From assembly GCA_019637585.1 (NCBI GenBank), contig JAHBVL010000002.1, positions 124,001-188,000 on the forward strand: 64,000 nt of DNA, given 5' to 3'. Source of the DNA: Thermomicrobiales bacterium (GTDB taxonomy: Bacteria; Chloroflexota; Chloroflexia; Thermomicrobiales; UBA6265). The position numbers and the translations under genes are program-made. Positions 8,464 through 16,565 of this stretch are shown piece by piece. Position 1 is the stretch's first letter, and every line of letters starts with the position of its first letter. The notes under the pieces are model-generated. The model was given only the letters and a program-made list of their open reading frames with translations, searched no databases and was not told the origin of the DNA.

Positions 8464-9243
8464 TTACTCTGCGTTCATCGATGCCTGTAAGTCGGTCAAT
8501 GGCCTTTGTGACACCGGCAAGTACCCACGCTGCGGGGCATCCAGAGCCGCGATCATCATCACCACGAGCGAAAAAGACAAGGCGAGCACGAGCATCATCC
8601 ACGTACGCCGCGATGCGGCGTTCGCCGTTTGATAGCCAACCGCAAACATACCGAACAGCACAAGAAGATAGAGCGCCATCCACAACCCGGAGGGCATCCT
8701 GGCCTGGCCGGCAACGGCGACTCGTTCAGCCAGAACGTTCATCATCCCGTTGATCGACTCGACATACATCGCGGCGATGTCGGAGTTGTCGCCATTGCGG
8801 ACATTTTCGACCGCCATGTCCCAGAGTTGTTGCTGCGTGACCAGCAAGTCGGCAATCGAACTTTCCAGATTGTCGAAGTTGCTCGGATCGCCCGCTGCAA
8901 GGACCTGGTCGATGTAGTCTAGATACAGTGATTTGGCCTCGGCGCGCTGGGATTCGGGCAGGAAATCCGACCGGAGATACGCGGTGCGAATTGACGCCGC
9001 CTGTTCGCGAACCAACACTTTTCGGGCGTCGTATCGATCGGAAACCGTGCCAAAGGTGAATGCAAGCATGAATGCCAACAACGCCAGAACCGATCCGACG
9101 ATGGCGCCGACCGGTGCTTCCTTCTCGTCTTCGCTGCGCCGTCTGGTCGTCCAACCGACCCGGTAGCCGAGTTCGATCGCTCCCATAACCAGTAGCGCGG
9201 TCAAGATGAAGAGCAGCCATAGAGGGATGTCCTGCACGGTCAC
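8464..9243 (-). CDS. DUF4239-like (bestrophin-like) membrane protein
   Basis: A 259-residue membrane protein with two N-terminal helices (about 8-26 and 47-66), a soluble helical segment of about 110 residues, and two C-terminal helices (about 183-202 and 214-235). The segment LALLAFMLAFTFGTVSDRYDARKVLV and the Arg-rich stretch after helix 1 resemble DUF4239 proteins, which are distantly bestrophin-like. GTG start at 9243 with AAGGAG 8 nt upstream. Function is unknown. It is a single gene, convergent with the upstream transporter set. Confidence 0.7.
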   Translation of the reverse strand: MTVQDIPLWLLFILTALLVMGAIELGYRVGWTTRRRSEDEKEAPVGAIVGSVLALLAFMLAFTFGTVSDRYDARKVLVREQAASIRTAYLRSDFLPESQRAEAKSLYLDYIDQVLAAGDPSNFDNLESSIADLLVTQQQLWDMAVENVRNGDNSDIAAMYVESINGMMNVLAERVAVAGQARMPSGLWMALYLLVLFGMFAVGYQTANAASRRTWMMLVLALSFSLVVMMIAALDAPQRGYLPVSQRPLTDLQASMNAE

Positions 9244-9508
9244 GCACTTGACTCCTTAGGGACGTGCATTGGGGGGAAACTCCGGCACCGATCGTGTCAA
9301 CGAGTCCGCAGAATCACTTGGCCCGGGCTCCCTGTGCCGCATGATTCATTAGCGACACGGGATTTTATCCGGATTGGCTGTTGTCGGCCAATGAGACTCG
9401 TGGGACCGCGTTCTGTTTCTGGCCGCTGGCCGCTTCTCAGACATTGGAAAGAACGACGGAGCAACTGGCTGGTCCGCAATCCAAACTGAAACGGCATGCT
9501 CGCTGTTT
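9244..9508. other. Intergenic stretch between the DUF4239-like gene and the second permease set
   Basis: 265 nt with no supportable gene. It must hold the promoter of the DUF4239-like gene and the 3' end of the permease operon. No clear terminator or repeat was seen. Confidence 0.5.
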
Positions 9509-10414
9509 TCAGCGGCTCTCACTAACAGACCGCACGTCCAGTGCATCGCGCAGACCGTCGCCAAAGAGATTGAGGGCGAGCACGGTGGTGACGATAGCCA
9601 GCCCGGGAAAGACACTGATCCACCATGCCTGCCGAATGAAGTCTCGGCCCTCGTTGAGAGCCAGACCCCAGGTTGGGGTCGATGGGTTGACTCCCAGACC
9701 CAGGTAAGTGAGTGTCGATTCAGTCAGGATGCCGAGTCCGACGGCGAAAGTGAACTGCACGATGATCGGCGCCACCATGTTCGGCAGAAGATGCCTGGAG
9801 AGGATGCGCCGGTCACGGGCGCCGATCGCCCGGGCGGCCAGGGAGAAATCCTGTTCCCGTAGCGAGAGGACCTCGGCCCGGATGATTCTGGCGAAGTCGT
9901 CGATGTATGCCACCGCGATCGCCACGACAACATTGCGAAAGCCTGCGCCAAAGAATGCCACCATCCCGACCGCGAGAACGATGACGGGAAAGGACCAAAG
10001 CAGCTCGACAAATCGCATGATGACCGAATCGATCTTTCCTCCATAGAAACCGGCAATCATGCCGGCCAATCCGCCAATGGCCAGTGCCAGCAGTGCCGCC
10101 AGCAGGCCCACGCTGAACGAAACGCGGGTGCCGATCAGCACGCGGCTGAACAAGTCCCGGCCGTAGGAGTCGGTGCCCATTGGGTGGCGCCAGGATGGCT
10201 CCATGAGCAACCCAAAATCGTTGTCGTCGGGGCCATATGGCGAAATCCAGGGACCAATAATCGCCAGAATGGCGAACGCCCCGAGCAGAACGAGTCCAAT
10301 GAGCACCTTGCGTTCGCTCCGGAGTCTGGTCCAGAAGCGGCTGCGCGATCGGGGCGGTTGCAGGTCCCCCGCCGCCAGCGTCTGGATATCAGCGGCGATC
10401 GATGCGTCACGCAT
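9509..10414 (-). CDS. Opp/Dpp-type ABC permease, OppC-like (second set)
   Basis: Permease of 301 residues with the OppC layout: a cytoplasmic N-terminus, a first helix (VLIGLVLLGAFAILAIIG), the motif HPMGTDSYGRDLFSRVLIGT, and the coupling loop REQDFSLAARAIGARDRR. Its start overlaps the end of the upstream permease by 8 nt. It is last in a minus-strand binding protein, OppB, OppC order and is distinct in sequence from the 5721-6635 permease, so the sets are not a recent duplication. No ATPase is encoded nearby. Confidence 0.9.
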   Translation of the reverse strand: MRDASIAADIQTLAAGDLQPPRSRSRFWTRLRSERKVLIGLVLLGAFAILAIIGPWISPYGPDDNDFGLLMEPSWRHPMGTDSYGRDLFSRVLIGTRVSFSVGLLAALLALAIGGLAGMIAGFYGGKIDSVIMRFVELLWSFPVIVLAVGMVAFFGAGFRNVVVAIAVAYIDDFARIIRAEVLSLREQDFSLAARAIGARDRRILSRHLLPNMVAPIIVQFTFAVGLGILTESTLTYLGLGVNPSTPTWGLALNEGRDFIRQAWWISVFPGLAIVTTVLALNLFGDGLRDALDVRSVSESR

Positions 10415-11354
10415 AGCGGATTCTTGGATCGATTGCCGTGTAGAGGATGTCGACGGCCAGATTGGCCAGCACGAAAATCACGGCAATGAGCAGCACGATC
10501 CCCTGAACCATGGGGTAATCTCGATCGAAAATGGCGCCGATCAGAATTCGGCCAATCCCCCGGATCGAGAAGACCATTTCAACCGCGACGGTACCGCTGA
10601 GCAGGAGCGCCAGCTGAATGCCCATCACTGTCACGACAGGGATAAGGGCATTGCGCATGGCATGCCGGGCAATGACGCCCGGTTCGGCAACCCCTTTGGC
10701 TCGAGCGGTTCGAATGTAGTCGCTGCTCATTGTCTCCAGAAGGCCCGCACGAACGAATCGCATGAGAATGGCCGCGTAGGCGGTGCCGATTGCGATTCCC
10801 GGCAGAATCAGGCGTTCGATCCAGGCGCGGAACCCGTCGTCACGCAGCTCGGCGTAGCCCAGAGCCGGAAACCAGCCGAGGTTCACGGAAAAGACAATGA
10901 TCAGGAGAATGCCGAGCCAGAATCCCGGCATGCTCACGCCGATGAAGGCAATCAGGCTGGCGAGATAGTCGATCCATGTGTTGCGCTTGAGCGCGGCCAG
11001 GATACCCGTGGGCAATGCAATCCCGACCCCGATGATGAACGCCACCAGCGAGAGACTGAGCGTTTTCGGCAACCCGGTGCGAATGGCATCGACGACCGTT
11101 TCGTTCGTAGCAATCGAGCTTCCCATATCGCCGCGCAGCAGATCGCCCATCCACTTGACATACTGGCTGCCGATCGATTCGTCGAGCCCCAGTTTCTGGC
11201 GCATGGCGTCGGCGGCCTCGGGTGTGTATTCGGGCCCCAGCATTTGCACGACGGGATCGCCCGGAACGAGCCGGATCGCGAAAAAGACAAGCGTGGCCAC
11301 GCCCCAGATGAGGAACGCCGAGTGAATCAACCGCCGAATGAGGTATCGGGCCAC
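10407..11354 (-). CDS. Opp/Dpp-type ABC permease, OppB-like (second set)
   Basis: Permease of 315 residues beginning MARYLIRRLIHSAFLIWGV, with the OppB periplasmic segment after helix 1 (PGDPVVQMLGPEYTPEAAD), six predicted helices and the cytoplasmic loop SSDYIRTARAKGVAEPG. It lies between the binding-protein gene and the OppC partner, with an 8-nt overlap to the latter. It probably forms the heteromeric channel of a dipeptide, oligopeptide or nickel-type importer. Confidence 0.9.
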   Translation of the reverse strand: MARYLIRRLIHSAFLIWGVATLVFFAIRLVPGDPVVQMLGPEYTPEAADAMRQKLGLDESIGSQYVKWMGDLLRGDMGSSIATNETVVDAIRTGLPKTLSLSLVAFIIGVGIALPTGILAALKRNTWIDYLASLIAFIGVSMPGFWLGILLIIVFSVNLGWFPALGYAELRDDGFRAWIERLILPGIAIGTAYAAILMRFVRAGLLETMSSDYIRTARAKGVAEPGVIARHAMRNALIPVVTVMGIQLALLLSGTVAVEMVFSIRGIGRILIGAIFDRDYPMVQGIVLLIAVIFVLANLAVDILYTAIDPRIRYA

Positions 11355-11387
11355 CGTCGAGGCTTCCTGCTAGCGCCGCCGTTGCAC

Positions 11388-11421
11388 GTGGGAGTCTCTG
11401 GAGTTGCCGAGAGACCCCCAC
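11388..11421 (-). terminator. Intra-operon hairpin between binding protein and permease genes
   Basis: 12-nt arms with one mismatch (GTGGGaGTCTCT and AGAGACcCCCAC) around a 10-nt loop, downstream of the binding-protein stop and before the permease start. Such hairpins often keep binding-protein mRNA more abundant than permease mRNA; that role is inferred. Confidence 0.45.
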
Positions 11422-11439
11422 CGCACAGGCGATTATCGA

Positions 11440-13065
11440 CTACCGGTCGAGCCAGACTTTTTCGTAGTAGCGCTGCTCCGGAATCCCCACGACTCCCTGA
11501 ACGTCCGCGTGATGCGCGAACAGATCGAAGACATGGTAGACGAACGCGGCCGCAACGTCAGTTTGCAGCACGACCTGGAGCTCCTGGAAGAGCCTGGCTC
11601 GCTCGGCCTGATCTGACGTGGCCCGCGTTGCTTCGAGGAGTGCGTCGGCATCGGCGCTGTTGTAGCCATAGGTATTCCAGGGACCAGTGGAGTGGAAGAT
11701 GTTCCAGTGGCCGTCGTCAGGATCGGCATCGACCACGCTGCCATGCAGGAAGAGATCGAAGTCGCCCGACTGCCACCGCTCGTTGAACGTCGCCGCCTGC
11801 TGGAAATCGACCTGAGGATCCAGACCGATTTCGGTCAACGCCGTGCGCAGTACCTCAGTCGGCCGCTGGCCGATTTCTTCGGACGAGATGATCACGGGCT
11901 GCACGCCAACGATTCCCGCTTCTTCGGCGAGGGCTTTCGCTTCGTCGAGGTTGTAGCCCTGCGGGTTCTCCACAGTCGCCGGATCGACATACGCCCAACC
12001 GAAGGCCGGAGCGATGGCGCCGATACCGGGCGTGGCCAGACCGAAGAAGGCGGTGTCGACGAACGCCTGCCGGTCGATCGCTTTCGATACCGCCATGCGG
12101 GCCACCGGATTGTCCCAGGGAGGCCGGGCGTAGTTCATCACCACGCCTCGCCACATCGTGCTTGGTTGCTGGAGGACAACGAGGTCGGAATTGGAATTCA
12201 GCTGTTCGAAAGAGGTAGCGGGCACGGGGTCGATGGCGTCGAGATCGCCGGCCTCCAGACCGCTCACGGCGCTGGAGGGTTCCGGGACGAGCCGTACCTC
12301 GATCGTGTCGAGATAAGGCCGTCCGCCGTACCAGCCATCGAACGCGACCATGTCGAATCCCTGGCCCACGTCGTAGGTCTCCGGGACGATCATGAACGGT
12401 CCAGAGCCGACTGGCGTCATGCCGAACTGCTCGTCGCCCATTTCCTCGATTGCCCGGGCGGAAACGGGCGTCAGCGCCCGGCCAGGTCCTCGCGTGCAGG
12501 CCACAGCCAGGAAGGGAGCGAATGGGTCGCTGAGCGTGAGGGTGACAGTGCGCTCATCCGGCGTCTGGAAATCGGTGACCGACGCCAGCTTGTTGGCATG
12601 CGGGGAAGCGAAATCTGGATTCGTCGTGCGGTCGAAGGTGTACTGGAAATCGGCGGACGTGATCGCGTCGCCATTGTGGAAGGTGATGCCTTCCCGCAGG
12701 GTGAAGCTATAGCTGAGTCCATCCTCGGAAACCGTCCAATCCTCCGCAAGATCGGGAATGATGCCGAGGTCGGTGTCGAATTGCACCAGACTGCTATGCA
12801 GACTGGGGAGAATCGAACCGGCGACGACGCCCTGCGCCAGCAGTCCGGGATCGAGGGTGACGATCTGGCTGTTCAGAAAACCGAGCCGGAGCGTTCCGCC
12901 GGTCACTGGCTCCTGCAGCGCCGAAGCGGCGCTTGCTTTCGGCGATGCCTGGAGACTCGCGGCAAACGCCGCAGCTCCGGTGCCCATCGCGAGCTTCATC
13001 AATGTCCGGCGAGACACATAGGGACCGCTCAATACACTCCAGTCGATCGGATGACGGGACTCCAT
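11440..13065 (-). CDS. Tat-exported Opp/Dpp-type substrate-binding protein (second set)
   Basis: Family 5 solute-binding protein of 541 residues. A twin-arginine signal (VSRRTLMKLAMGTGAAAFA) is followed by the mature domain with DLAEDWTVSEDGLSYSFTLREG, ITFHNGDAI and VARMAVSKAIDRQAF. ATG 13065 is favoured over a much longer upstream frame because AAGGAGGAG sits 4 nt before it and the signal peptide starts there. It is the first gene of the second importer set. The substrate is unknown. Confidence 0.9.
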   Translation of the reverse strand: MESRHPIDWSVLSGPYVSRRTLMKLAMGTGAAAFAASLQASPKASAASALQEPVTGGTLRLGFLNSQIVTLDPGLLAQGVVAGSILPSLHSSLVQFDTDLGIIPDLAEDWTVSEDGLSYSFTLREGITFHNGDAITSADFQYTFDRTTNPDFASPHANKLASVTDFQTPDERTVTLTLSDPFAPFLAVACTRGPGRALTPVSARAIEEMGDEQFGMTPVGSGPFMIVPETYDVGQGFDMVAFDGWYGGRPYLDTIEVRLVPEPSSAVSGLEAGDLDAIDPVPATSFEQLNSNSDLVVLQQPSTMWRGVVMNYARPPWDNPVARMAVSKAIDRQAFVDTAFFGLATPGIGAIAPAFGWAYVDPATVENPQGYNLDEAKALAEEAGIVGVQPVIISSEEIGQRPTEVLRTALTEIGLDPQVDFQQAATFNERWQSGDFDLFLHGSVVDADPDDGHWNIFHSTGPWNTYGYNSADADALLEATRATSDQAERARLFQELQVVLQTDVAAAFVYHVFDLFAHHADVQGVVGIPEQRYYEKVWLDR

Positions 13066-13271
13066 GTTTCTCCTCCTTGGTGTAACTGAGAACTGGAGAA
13101 CGACCAGTGCAGCGTTCGTCAGAACCTGATGAATGCTATTCGTGCTGGCGTTCTGGTAGCCGGATCGACGGGATCCTCTCGTCAGACAAAAGGACCGGCC
13201 GATTCGGCATTCTAGCAAGCCATGGAAGAACCTCGCTTGCCTGGAGGCGCGGCTTGGACTGGCAGCCATTG

Positions 13272-14666
13272 TCAAAGAGGAACCAACTGCTCCTCGGTGG
13301 GCTCTGCTCAGCAGTACCATGGTTCGCTGAGCTGTGGGACGGCGGGATAACCGAATCCTTCGCGCAATTTGGGTCGCGATCCCGACGTGCCAGTCAATCT
13401 GGTGGCTGTGCGCCAGATGCGCTCGCAGGTTTCGCGACGTGGCGCTTCTCGTTGCTGGTCTTCCTGGATGATCGTCAGAACGCTCTGGTGCAACTCGTCC
13501 ATGCGAGGATCGGGATGGTTCCATGGATAGACGAGCGCGAAGGGATCAAAGGGTTCGATGACTGCCTGGGTTTCCGGCAGTTCGAGCAAGCGGGAGCCCG
13601 ACGGAATCAGCAACCTGATGCCGTACTGAATGGGGGAGACGTTCTCGATCAGATCGAGGTTGGCGAGCGTTTCCAGCAGCTCGACATATCCCTCGGCGGT
13701 CGTCCAGGGCGTGAAGGTGACGAAGGTGGGATTGAGCGGCAGACCAAGCTGCCGGGTCGACTGAACGACCAGCTCGAATTCCTCGCGGGTGTGGCGTTTG
13801 TCGAGAATCTCCAGGACTCGCTCGTCGATCGATTCGACGGCCGAGGTGATCATGGCGCAGCCGGTGTCGCGCAGTACCGGCAACAGCTCTTGCTGGCGCA
13901 CCAGGTGTTCGACTTTGATGGTCACGTCGTAGGAGAGCGTGGGCCAGCGGTCGTGCAGCGCCTCGACGATGCGACGGGCGTGTCCGGGGCCATTGAAGAA
14001 ATCCGGATCGCCGAAGGTGATGTGTTCCGCTCCGGCCGCCACTTGCTGCTCGATATCGGCGAGCACGACATCGGCGCTGATGGCGAAGAAGCGTCCGCCG
14101 TAGACCGGCACCACCGGGCAATGGCGGCAGAGGTGCTTGCAGCCGCGCGTCGTTTCGGTATAGCCGGTGATGCGCCGTCTGCCGTCTGCTGTGGTGATGT
14201 ACGCGTACTGGGGGAGTCCCGGCAATCCGTGACGATCGGGTACCCGGAACTGGAGCCGGTCCAGGGAAAGCGGGGCATCACGTTGCGGAGCCGTGGGATC
14301 GTCGCGCAGGCGGTTGAGCATGGCGACCAGACCCGGCTCGAATTCGCCGCCCAGCACCGTGCCGGCGCCGATCGAACGGAAGAGGGGTTCATTGACCGCG
14401 GCATAGAGACCGAAAAAGCAGAGATGCGCATCGGGATTCACCTCGCGCACCCGTTGGGCCATGCGCAGCGCAATGCGCGTTGCGGTATGCATCGGCACGG
14501 AGAAGCAGACGACATCCGCCCATTTGATGGTGCCGGCATCGAGTTTCTGGATGGCCAGATCGAGGCAGCGGACGTTGGCTCCCGCACCGGTCAGCCAGGC
14601 AGCGGCTGAACCAACGGCGAACGACTGCCGGCCAAGCTCGTAGGTTGAAACGATCGCTACGTTCAT
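13272..14666 (-). CDS. Radical SAM selenoprotein with C-terminal Cys-Sec-Ala-Glu-Pro tail
   Basis: A 464-residue radical SAM enzyme if the in-frame TGA at 13308-13310 (codon 453) is read as selenocysteine. An N-terminal cobalamin-binding-like region (1-120) precedes the [4Fe-4S] motif C176-KHL-C180-RH-C183 in ETTRGCKHLCRHCP, and a TIM-barrel core with FGDPDFFNG and SAVESIDERVLEILDKRHT. The codons around the TGA are TGC TGA GCA GAG CCC, giving C-U-A-E-P, followed by TEEQLVPL and a TGA stop at 13272. A SECIS-like hairpin follows the recoded codon. I recall a family named for a CUAEP/CCAEP tail; this matches it exactly. ATG 14666 gives the family-like start MNVAIVSTYELGRQSF but has a weak ribosome site. 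It is divergent from a DsrE-like gene. The substrate is unknown. Confidence 0.88.
13277..13295 (-). promoter_or_regulatory. Bacterial SECIS-like hairpin
   Basis: Twelve nt after the TGA, GAGGAGC pairs with GGTTCCTC-type bases (7 pairs including one G-U) around the loop AGTTG. The apical loop starts 19 nt after the TGA and shows GU, as needed for SelB recognition in known bacterial SECIS elements. Confidence 0.7.
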
Positions 14667-14796
14667 GAAGCGATGGTAGCCCCTTCTCGCCGTTCGTGCC
14701 GCTCGTGGGAGAATGAGGGGACTCCCGGAATGGGTCCGGTCGAGTCGTGCCCGGGGTTCACGGGTCTGGTTCATAACGAAGAAGGGAAGCATCTCT

Positions 14797-15174
14797 GTGA
14801 AAGTCGCCTATGTGTTCACCACCTCCGGACATACAGCCAGCTACAAGCTGGGCAAAATGATTCTGCCTCAGCTGGAGAGCGGCACCCATGGTGTCGAGGT
14901 CGTGGGAATGATGTTTTTCGACGACAACACCTTCATTCTGCGCAAGGGCGATCCGATGGGCGAGCGACTGGCCAAAGTGGCCAAGGAGCAGGGCATTCTG
15001 CTGATGATGTGCGACCAATGTGCGCTCGAGCGCGGTCTGGCGGAAGGGGAGTTCGGCACGGTGCCGAGTCAGTGCGTGGCGACCGGCACGGTCGAGGGCG
15101 TGGCCGTGGGCTGCTTCCCCGATCTCTATGGTGCGCTCGCCGGCAACCCGCCGGATCACGTCATTTCGCTGTAG
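14797..15174 (+). CDS. DsrE-like small protein, probable partner of the selenoprotein (SaoD-like)
   Basis: A 125-residue DsrE/DsrF-fold-like protein (KVAYVFTTSGHTASYKLGKM) with four cysteines: a C72-DQ-C75 pair in LLMMCDQCALERGL, C93 and C106. DsrE relatives carry sulfur or other chalcogens on cysteine. GTG start at 14797 with AAGGGAAG at good spacing. It is divergent from the radical SAM selenoprotein with 130 nt between starts, so shared control is likely. I recall a DsrE-related family called SaoD linked to CUAEP-tail selenoproteins and believe this is a member, but could not check. A pairing in selenium or sulfur transfer is inference. Confidence 0.75.
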   Translation: MKVAYVFTTSGHTASYKLGKMILPQLESGTHGVEVVGMMFFDDNTFILRKGDPMGERLAKVAKEQGILLMMCDQCALERGLAEGEFGTVPSQCVATGTVEGVAVGCFPDLYGALAGNPPDHVISL

Positions 15175-15177
15175 CGG

Positions 15178-15268
15178 AAACCAGCCCCGTACGGGCAAAG
15201 GGCAAAGGGCAAAGGCAGCGGAAGCCAGCCCGTACGGGCACCCCACTGTGGTCCCACTGTGGGTGCCC
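15178..15268 (+). repeat. Heptamer repeat, two 12-bp palindromes and terminator-like hairpin
   Basis: After the DsrE-like gene come GCCCCGTACGGGC, three GGGCAAA heptamers (15193-15213), a second GCCCGTACGGGC palindrome (15228-15239), and a hairpin GGGCACCC/GGGTGCCC at 15236-15268. The last may terminate both convergent units. Confidence 0.6.
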
Positions 15269-15317
15269 TGCTCATTCACAGCGATGGCGATCGGGAGCCG
15301 ACGTGCGCGGCACGGCG

Positions 15318-16532
15318 CTATTCAGCGACCCAGGAGAATTCGCCGGATTGGATCGTGCCGATCGCGGCGAGGGATAGTCCCGATTCCTGCAATGTGGCGT
15401 GCTCGGTGGCGCTGACGATCACCTGGGCTCCCAGGTCGCCGATCGAGGCGCTGAGCTGCGCGCGGTGGTTCCGGTCGAGCTCGGAGTAGACGTCGTCGAG
15501 GAGTACGATCGGTTGATCGCCTCCCTCGGCGAACATCAGGTCGGCCTCGGCCAGTTTCAGCGCAACCGCTGCGAGGCGTTGCTGTCCCCGCGAGCCGAAG
15601 GTGCCGATGTCGATGCCCTCGACCTGGACGGTCAGATCGTCGCGGTGGGGGCCGATCAGGGTGACGCTCCGCTTGAATTCAAGACCCCGAACGTGCTTCA
15701 GCTGCTCGGCCATGGCGAAGGCCGCCCCGGATTCTCCATCGCGGGCCGATCGGATGAACTGGGAGATCCGGGTCTCGTCGGGCGTCGGGCTGCCAAGCGA
15801 CGGTTGATAGCTGGTGGTCATCGAGTCGATGCCGGTGAACGCCGCAAAACGGTCTCGCGCGAAACGGTCCAGGTCGTCGATTGCCTTCACTCGCCGGTGG
15901 ATGATGCGCGCGCCGTGAGCAATCAATTCGTTGTCCCAGTAGTCGAGCTCGGTACGGACGGCTGGGTCCTGCCAGGACATTCCCTCCCGAACCAGACGCT
16001 TGATCAGGCTGTTTCGCTGCTCGACGATTCGCCCGTAGCGGGAGAGTGCAGTCAGATAGCCGTGGTCGACCTGGGAGAGCATCACATCGAGGAATCGCCG
16101 CCGCTGTCCGGGTGACCCGGCGATCAGATCAATATCCTGAGGTTCGAAGAGAACGCACTTGAGCGCGCCAACGACCCGGCCGGCCGTGGTTCGTTTTCCG
16201 TCCAGCGACACAACTTTACGAACCCTCGTGCTGTGGAGTGGTTCGGCCTGGAAGCCGATCTCGATCGTTCTCGTGCCGCGTATCGAAGAGAATGTTCCCT
16301 CCACGCGAGCGTATGGGGCCACCTGCAAATCCTCGCCACTCTTCCAGTTGAGGAGTTCGCGCTCGACACCGGCTCGCGTGGAGCGGGTTGTGGCCAGCAG
16401 GATGATGGCTTCGAAAATGGTGGATTTGCCGGCGGCATTGGCTCCGACCAGACCGAATCCTTCGGGAGGAATGGCAAGGTCGAGCGACCGGACCGAACGA
16501 AACTCGGACAGGTTCAGGTGGGTCAGATACAT
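15318..16532 (-). CDS. recF: RecF, DNA replication and repair ATPase
   Basis: SMC-like ATPase that loads RecA at gapped DNA with RecO and RecR; 404 residues, slightly longer than usual. It begins with the RecF signature (MYLTHLNLSEFRSVRSLDLAI), Walker A GANAAGKST near residues 33-41, the RecF motif LIAGSPGQRRRFLDVMLSQ, the ABC-type signature FGSRGQQRLAAVALKLAE, and Walker B QPIVLLDDVYSELD. It lies 33 nt downstream of dnaN, the usual dnaN-recF order, although dnaA and gyrB are not alongside. The ribosome site is weak, so coupling to dnaN is possible. Confidence 0.96.
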   Translation of the reverse strand: MYLTHLNLSEFRSVRSLDLAIPPEGFGLVGANAAGKSTIFEAIILLATTRSTRAGVERELLNWKSGEDLQVAPYARVEGTFSSIRGTRTIEIGFQAEPLHSTRVRKVVSLDGKRTTAGRVVGALKCVLFEPQDIDLIAGSPGQRRRFLDVMLSQVDHGYLTALSRYGRIVEQRNSLIKRLVREGMSWQDPAVRTELDYWDNELIAHGARIIHRRVKAIDDLDRFARDRFAAFTGIDSMTTSYQPSLGSPTPDETRISQFIRSARDGESGAAFAMAEQLKHVRGLEFKRSVTLIGPHRDDLTVQVEGIDIGTFGSRGQQRLAAVALKLAEADLMFAEGGDQPIVLLDDVYSELDRNHRAQLSASIGDLGAQVIVSATEHATLQESGLSLAAIGTIQSGEFSWVAE

Positions 16533-16565
16533 GTGCTGGCTGCTCGCGGTGGGCGCCCCGGTGGC

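Noticed and set aside
10173-11786. 537-residue plus-strand frame, rich in Arg, Asp and Gly
   Set aside because: Antisense to the second permease pair and binding protein; no family features or ribosome site.
13308-13310. TGA as ordinary stop of the radical SAM gene
   Set aside because: The frame continues as A-E-P directly after C-TGA, with a SECIS-like hairpin at the right distance; chance agreement with the CUAEP tail is unlikely.
13107-14609. 500-residue plus-strand frame
   Set aside because: Antisense to the radical SAM selenoprotein, whose CxxxCxxC motif and tail are unambiguous.
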